This document shows positions 57,524 through 64,000 of a stretch of DNA of 64,000 nucleotides, piece by piece. Below the pieces are notes generated by a model. The model did no database searches. It was not told the origin of the DNA and worked only from the letters and a program-made list of their open reading frames with translations. Numbering within the stretch: the first letter of the stretch is position 1; the number at the start of each line of letters is the position of its first letter. The stretch lies in NCBI RefSeq assembly GCF_901933205.1, contig NC_044601.1, forward strand, positions 29,922,352 through 29,986,351. The letters run 5' to 3'. Source of the DNA: Camarhynchus parvulus. Its lineage: Eukaryota > Chordata > Aves > Passeriformes > Thraupidae. The position numbers and the translations under genes are program-made.

Positions 57524-60500
57524 CTGCAAAGACAAGTTAGTAGGATATTACACAAGTGCCAAAGTAACTGGATTAAAAGACAAAATAAGTCACCTTAGCT
57601 TTACCTATAACTCAACTGCTTAGTCAGACCAGACAAATGGGTAACACACAAATGGAGGCAGTCGACTACATAAGCTGAGTTGAATAAAGCTAAAAATAAA
57701 CAGGGAATAAGAATTTAAAGTGTAATTAGATACCTTATGTGAAGCCAAAATAAAGATAAAGCAAAACTATTCAAATTAATACAAGCAGTGTCATACAGGG
57801 AAATTAAAAGTGGTAGAAATGCTTTGTAGCCATACAAACGAGCTTCACTCCCTTCAAAATCCCTGCTTTAGTGCCATCAAATGCCATACTAGCTAATGGT
57901 TTAGTCTACTTCACAAAAGACTATCCAATATTGTTTTCAATCTTCATAAAGCTGTGGTAGTCCTTAAAACAAAACAAAAAGCTACACTGACTCTGGTCTT
58001 CTGTTAAAAGAGCGGCACAAACTTTTCCCACACAGGCAACTCTGAATTTGTCAGAGGTGGTATGACTTGTGCCAAAGCACTTTCCTTGGCATACACCTGA
58101 ACTGTCTAAATTACTTCATCTGTATATTCATCTTAACCACATTTAACATAATTAGAACACACATTAATTCAAGATACTTCTTTTATAATTTTAGCATTTG
58201 TTTTTCAGAGTAGACGAGTTTGAAACTTTAGTAAAATTCCTTACTAGATTAATACTATATTTCAAAGACATCATGAGAAAGAAACACCGCATAGAAAAAT
58301 AATTTCAAATTATGTACAGACTGACACAAATGCTTAAAAACCAGAGTAAACATGAAGTTGGAACTGAAAATGTTAAAGCCAAAACTGTATCAAAGCCCAG
58401 CTGGTCTCTGCCAGCACAATTCATCTGGCTGACAATCAGCTGGAGGTGAGGTGGGAGAGAGGGAAGATTGATCATTTGCCCCAGAATATACTTAACTGAC
58501 TATTTTAGAACTGCAGAACAAAGCAAAATCACTCCTCTGCTTTTGCCGCCACCAACAAAACTGTGCCAGAAAAGAAGAAACAAAGCTATTCATTAACAGA
58601 TCCCTGCAGAGTGCACCTCCATCAGCCATCTGCAACCAGCAACCAGGAAAATAAAGAGGGGCAAAGCGAACACAGTGAAGCGTCCTTGCTCTGAAGGGCA
58701 AGATGTGGAGAAACATGTTGCTACTGGGTTCCTTGCACTTGCCAAGAGGAAAGCTGGGAAACAAGAAGGCTGCTCCAAAATTTCCAATTTCTTTCATTGA
58801 AGTCTTACTTCAGGCATGGTGCTGTAACACTAACTCCACTTGCCCAAAAAGCAGGTTACAGAATATGATGCTACAATATATGACTGGAGGTTAGATGACA
58901 CCAGAAATTGGTGACACTCCATGACTGTCTTCTTAAGAGAAGAAAAACTATTGTAATAGAGTTTTTGCACACAAGTATTGCCTTACCTTAAATCCTAGGT
59001 GAATTGCACCTTTATAAAACAACCATATTGCTCAGCAAAGCAAAGTGCCATAAATACATGCCAGAGAGACTACAGAAGACATTCACTAACTGTAAATGAA
59101 GATATATAGAAGAAAACTCAGTATGGAGAGACATAAGTAAATACCTGACAAAGTTCTTGTCATAAAAAGCCAACAAAAATATGTAAATCCTACAGAACCT
59201 TGAAGGAGGGGAAAGGAATCAAATACCTTCATGCAGGACAAGGCTTGTTCAAAGAGGACATTAATAACATGGATTACCAAATCAAAAACTTATGCAAAAC
59301 ACTAAGCCATATCGATTGTAATTAAGTTAGCTTTCCATATAGCAGTAAAATTGTTCACACATTCTAATACAGTGCTAACCATAGGTTTAACTGCATATAG
59401 AGACAGAGGCAACCAAAACAAAGTGCCTGTTTTCTAAGGTAGCATGGGGAAACTAACACTGGAATAATACATCTTCGTTAACTTGCTAACACTGTAAGAA
59501 ACATCTAAACCAGATACAGAAGAGAACGGTGGAGAGATAAAAGAAAATATGAAAAAAAATTTAGTTTACTCAGATAAGTAAGGAAGAATTACACTGATTA
59601 GATAGAATCACAGAATCATCAAGACTGGAAAAGACTTTCAAGAACATCCAGTGAACCCAGCACTATCACTGTAACTCCTAAACCACATCATCACCCAGCA
59701 CCAGACCAAATGCCTCTTGGACATCTCCAGGGATAAACAATTGATGGGAAATTTTAAGTTGTTTTATGTTCTTCCCAGAAATTAAGTTCAAAACCAAAGG
59801 GGACTGAAATAGGGAAAATAAAACTGTAGTGGGTAATGCTATTTGCTGTAGAGTTCGATGCAAAAAAAAAAAAAAGCTAATGCCAGATTTTATTATTTAC
59901 TAAGAGATCAGCTAACTATCATCTAAGGTCTCTGTTAAACAATACCAACATGTCAACATGTGGATTTTGATGTAGATCATACAGTATTCAAAGAAAAGAA
60001 CATGGGCTCCTTATCTTGCCAGCTAGCTCTCATCGAAGCTCTGAGTCTGGTAATGAATTTCCATTAGGCTTATAAGAAGGACCAGCAAAGTAAGAGCTAT
60101 TCCATAATCCTTGTTTCTCAAAATAAATTTGCCTGATTTGGAGAAGAGCAGCCTAATAGAACTCACATCACAACACATAGTAACACCTCACAAAGAGTAA
60201 AAATCTTAATTCAACTACATTACTAATAAATGCAAGACTACAAAACAAATCTGCACACAGAAGTAAAAGAAATGCAGAGAGAAATTACAAGAAAATTACA
60301 AGAAATTACAAGAAGAAAAAAACAAATAATACAGTTCACCACAACTGGTTTAGAGCTTCCCTAACGATACCATGCATGAAGGACAATGCAGGATCCCTAC
60401 CAGAGATTAACATATGGTACACAGAACAGAAAAAAATAGTCAAATGAAATTCAAACACTATAGCACCCATAATAACTTACTAGGCTTTCTTATCCCACAG

Positions 60501-62787
60501 CGTCAAATCAGAACAAGGAAAGGGCAAAAGACAAACTGAGTAGCCTGAAATAATTTTACAACCAGGGTAACAGCAACAACTTGCTGAAATATTTATCAAA
60601 GCTTAGTAATCCATGACAGTTTACATACATGCATAAAACATTTGAAATTAACTCACAAAAAGCACTACAGAACACAAGGCTACTCTATGTTGGGAAGAGC
60701 CTACTTCAACTATAATCATCCAAATTAACGCAGTTGCGTGAAACTTGTGTGAACTACAAGTTCTGCCTGTGCACCACATAGTCCCAGATATCTTCACAGA
60801 ACTACAGTGTATATTAAGAAAATTACATAAGAATAATGAATAGTTTTTTATTTCTACGGTTGACTTGCCTGTTGACTTACCACAGAACAAGTAACTGACA
60901 GGCTCTCTTGAGGGCTACCAAAGCAATGTTTCTTTTATCATGTACTTTCATACACTCTTTCAGCCTGAAACCTGAAGGCACAAACTCTACAAAGACAGCA
61001 CTATAAGTCAGAAACCTAAAGCTCTTGTTTGCAAAGGAGATAGGAAGTCAAATAATAAATAAGCTCTGCATAAAGACAAATTGCAGATCTTTAAGACAGT
61101 ATAGACAAGCAGCACTGCATGAGATATAACACTTACAAATCCCCGACAGCTGCAACAGTCCATACTTCAAAGGACTTTCCTCCACAGAAATATGAAGGAT
61201 TTGAAGCAACAGTAACAGAGATGGGGCACATAAGGCAAAAAACACATCCACAGGAAGAACTACAGGTTTAGGGCTCAGTTTTCAGTGCGTAAAGTATTTT
61301 CAATATTAGAGAGAAAATTAGTATTTTTCTTTCTATAAGTCAAAGACCCAAAAGAGAGCATGTTTATGCCAAGATCAAAATTTTATACACTTCTGGATGC
61401 ATACTGTCCTTTTGCTTTTCCTGTACTTAAAAAAAAAAAAAAATTTGTCTAGCACTTTCAATGATAATATTTTGTGTAACACAGCAGTTTAAATAAAACA
61501 TTTTTGTATAAACACAACAACAACAAAACCTCTATTGTCTAACAGGACTAGATATCTATTCAAATAGAAACTGAATATAATTTTTCAGTCCAAGAATTAG
61601 TTCTTAATTAGCTATAAAGTTCTGTATCTACAAGACACAGAAAGAATAGAGTTGATTATCAACTGTTTTTCCTTTTTTTTATTTCTTCACATATCTCACG
61701 CAAAGTAGTTTTAGACCAATATCAGACTCAACTAACAATCCGCTTTCAATATAACAGAGCATTTTATTTGTTTTTTACAAAACACCTGTAAAAAAACAGC
61801 AGCAATGAAGTAAAAGCATAGACCTATGAAACTTTTTCTAACAATGAACAAATCCACCAAAACACGCACAGACTTACTTGGGACAAAGGGAGAAGAGTTA
61901 TGTAAAGAGGAGAATAAAGAATTACGTTTCCCCTCACAACAAATGGAAAAGTTAAATATATCCGTGGCATTTTCTAGCCATATCTCTTAAGCAGTGTCCA
62001 TAATGAAAAAATCGAGCAGTAAAAATTAAGTCTTACTAAAAACCCAATGTAGCAGCAGTTTTCCATTTCAACTTCTATTAAGTATAGATACTAGCAGTTA
62101 CTATATCATATCCATTTAACACACAGAGACCAATGATTTCTAGCACTTTGCCTCTGCAGATGTAACATCACTGGGACATTATCTGTACTTCTACTTTTGT
62201 TTCACACATAGTGCTAACCTAAACAAAACAATGAGTCGTTGCTTCACATTATCGCATTAGCCAGACTGACCCTGCCTCAGGACTTAGCTGAGAAACGATC
62301 TCTTAAAGACAGCCTTCCTAGTGATAAAGACAATCCATACTTCAAACTGATGTGAGGAATGCCAGGACTTACCTAAAGGCTTTATCATGCTCCAAGGAGC
62401 CAGCCTTGGAGCTGCAGTATTTGCCCTAAGGTGTTCTATGAATGAGAAACAGCTTCCCCCTCTCCCAGCCTTACCAACACTTCACCGATGAGAGAAAACT
62501 GGCACATGAAGACAATGGTTATCAAAGAGGAGTGCACATAAGCAGACAAGACAATCAGTGGGGTTATGTAAAGAATATATTGGGACTGATATTAAGCTTT
62601 AATTTTTATCTAAAACAAACAAAGAAAGCAAAAAACCCCACCCAAAACCAAAGTAACAACCTATGAAATGCAAGAAGGAAAGGATGGGAAGGACAGCAAG
62701 GGACAGAAAGGAAGGAAGGGGAGGCAGGGAGACTCCAAACCACAAATTCAATTCTACAAACATTCAACTATTTAATAAATGGTTTGA
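57524..62787 (-). other. large CHD1 5' intron
   Basis: No exon matching the start of CHD1 (MNGHSDEE-like) was found here or up to 64000, so this is intron. It holds one CR1 fragment at about 59605-59740. Otherwise nothing is recognised. Confidence 0.65.
59605..59740 (-). mobile_element. CR1 LINE 3' fragment
   Basis: The plus strand reads tagaatcacagaatcatcaagactggaaaagactttcaagaacatccagtg and atgcctcttggacatctccaggga, reverse complement of a CR1 3' end. It lies in the first visible CHD1 intron. Confidence 0.8.
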
Positions 62788-63132
62788 TGTTGGAATGTTG
62801 GGGGACACAAGACAGACAATGGACTTTGGACCGGGTTAACATAAGAGATTTGATTACAGGATGCCTTGGAAAAAGCAAACGGAACTTTGAAATTAGACCT
62901 AGATTGCAAGAAGACTAAATCAGACAGGTTTATTGGAGAAAAAAATCCCATTAAACTCTGCAAGGAAGAGATGTTATATGCTTAAGTTTGTGTATGAGAT
63001 TTTAACTTAATCATTGCAGTACACATTACTAGTCTCTCTGAAATGGTATATAAGCATTTGTATCCAACAATAAAATTGGATTCTGATCAACGAATCAGTC
63101 TTCCCAGTCTCTCTCCATCGCCAACAGTTTGA
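62782..63132 (+). mobile_element. solo LTR with 6-bp target duplication gtttga
   Basis: 62788-63126 (339 bp) begins TGTTGG and ends CCAACA, a 6-bp perfect inverted repeat, and is flanked by gtttga at 62782-62787 and 63127-63132. TATATAA is at 63047-63053 and AATAAA at 63069-63074. The length and 6-bp duplication are typical of alpharetrovirus/ERVK-type elements. It lies antisense to CHD1. Confidence 0.92.
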
Positions 63133-64000
63133 CATCTGTAAGCTCACTCAGCCCGTATGTCTGTCTGATGGCCTGGTGTCACATAAGGCAGTTGAGGGGC
63201 CCTGGAGTAAGTATGTGCTCCACAACCCAGACAGGTGACAGTGGTGCAATCACTCCATTCCTTCTGTGTGCAAGTGAGACAGACCCGTGTGCAGCCTGTT
63301 GAGGTGGATTCCTGGATAGTATTACTTAAGTTTTAACCAAATTAACCCTTACAGAATGGAGTAGTTTAAAAAGAGTCCTGTAAGGAAACAATGGACTGAA
63401 AGTACTGTGAGTGCATGTGAAAAGAAAATGGCAGCACTACACTTCTACTACAGTACAAGCTCTTCATAAGCCACACTCCAAGGTAACAAACAATGACAAT
63501 TAATGACATCTAACAAGAATTTAGATTAAAGAAAATTTCAGTTATCAAGACTATTCAAAATACTATTTACCATTGTTAACAATACCCTAAATGTGTATCA
63601 TATCTTGAGATATTAGCCAATGGTAGCATGAAACCATCACAATTAACAAGACATCTGAAAACTAACCATCCAAAACACAAAGATAAATCATCATTTTTTC
63701 CAGCAATGTTTCAAGTAATGCAATAATAGCAAATCTTGTACTTTAAAAAATGTCCCTTATTTTAATGATAAATTAAAGTAGCAGCCTACTCTGAAGTTTT
63801 CTTACCTAAGATTAAGGGGAAAAAAACATCATACCATCTGAGAATTGAATTTTTGTGACTTAAAAATAGCTAAAATAATGCATGGAAAACTACAGTGACA
63901 AACTGGAGCTCATTTCTTTGTCAGCAATGCTGTTCAAAGACACATAGAAAACATTGCTGAAGATTTGAAAAAACAAGTACAAGAACAAATCCATTTCAGG
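63133..64000. other. window end, presumed CHD1 intron
   Basis: No exon, repeat or RNA gene recognised. The CHD1 start exon would lie further right. Confidence 0.5.

Noticed and set aside
57524..64000. CHD1 start exon inside the window
   Set aside because: No minus-strand sequence resembling the conserved CHD1 N-terminus was found, so the start is placed outside.

Overview
The window is bird nuclear DNA. Its main content is CHD1 (chromodomain helicase DNA-binding protein 1) on the minus strand, the gene used for avian Z/W molecular sexing. Avian-type CR1 LINE fragments and several kinds of endogenous retrovirus (ERV) LTR surround it. No bacterial or organellar signal is visible.

Positions 1-17053 are a dense, nested retroelement cluster. 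From the left: the 3' end of a plus-strand ERV with its LTR (230-764); an old minus-strand gammaretrovirus-like env remnant (about 860-1992); a nearly full-length but inactivated gammaretrovirus-like provirus on the minus strand (1993-13101, 5-bp target duplication ccaaa) with gag, pro, pol, a small Cys-rich ORF and env; a 1.27-kb solo LTR (7525-8791, duplication ctttg) inserted into its pol; a further minus-strand LTR with a triplicated TATA-containing 21-bp repeat (about 13704-14079); and an old ERVL-type LTR (about 14460-17053). That last LTR was itself hit by a solo LTR of the provirus family (15068-15656, duplication ctat) and by a second copy of the 1.27-kb LTR (15686-16951, duplication gcccc). 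The target duplications give the relative order of insertion.

Positions 17054-21000 are intergenic, with nothing gene-like. From 21775 to 57523, 35 CHD1 coding exons lie in order on the minus strand. All have GT-AG junctions, their phases fit exactly, and together they give an uninterrupted frame of about 1790 codons ending at a TAA at 21775-21777. They encode the acidic Ser-rich N-terminal region, tandem chromodomains, the two-lobed SNF2 ATPase, the SANT-SLIDE DNA-binding region, a Lys/Glu-rich cassette, the CHD1 helical C-terminal domain and the His/Arg/Ser/Asp-rich tail. The first roughly 20 residues and the 5' UTR lie beyond the right end.

CHD1 introns hold CR1 fragments (26.7-27.2, 41.7-41.9, 50.2, 50.5-51.5 and 59.6 kb), ERV LTRs (47.4-47.9, 53.3-54.5 and 62.8-63.1 kb) and microsatellites. 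The two introns used in published avian sexing assays have lengths more typical of the Z than the W gametolog, but that is an inference. The gene looks intact and functional; every retroviral coding region looks inactivated except the small Cys-rich ORF, which is still open.
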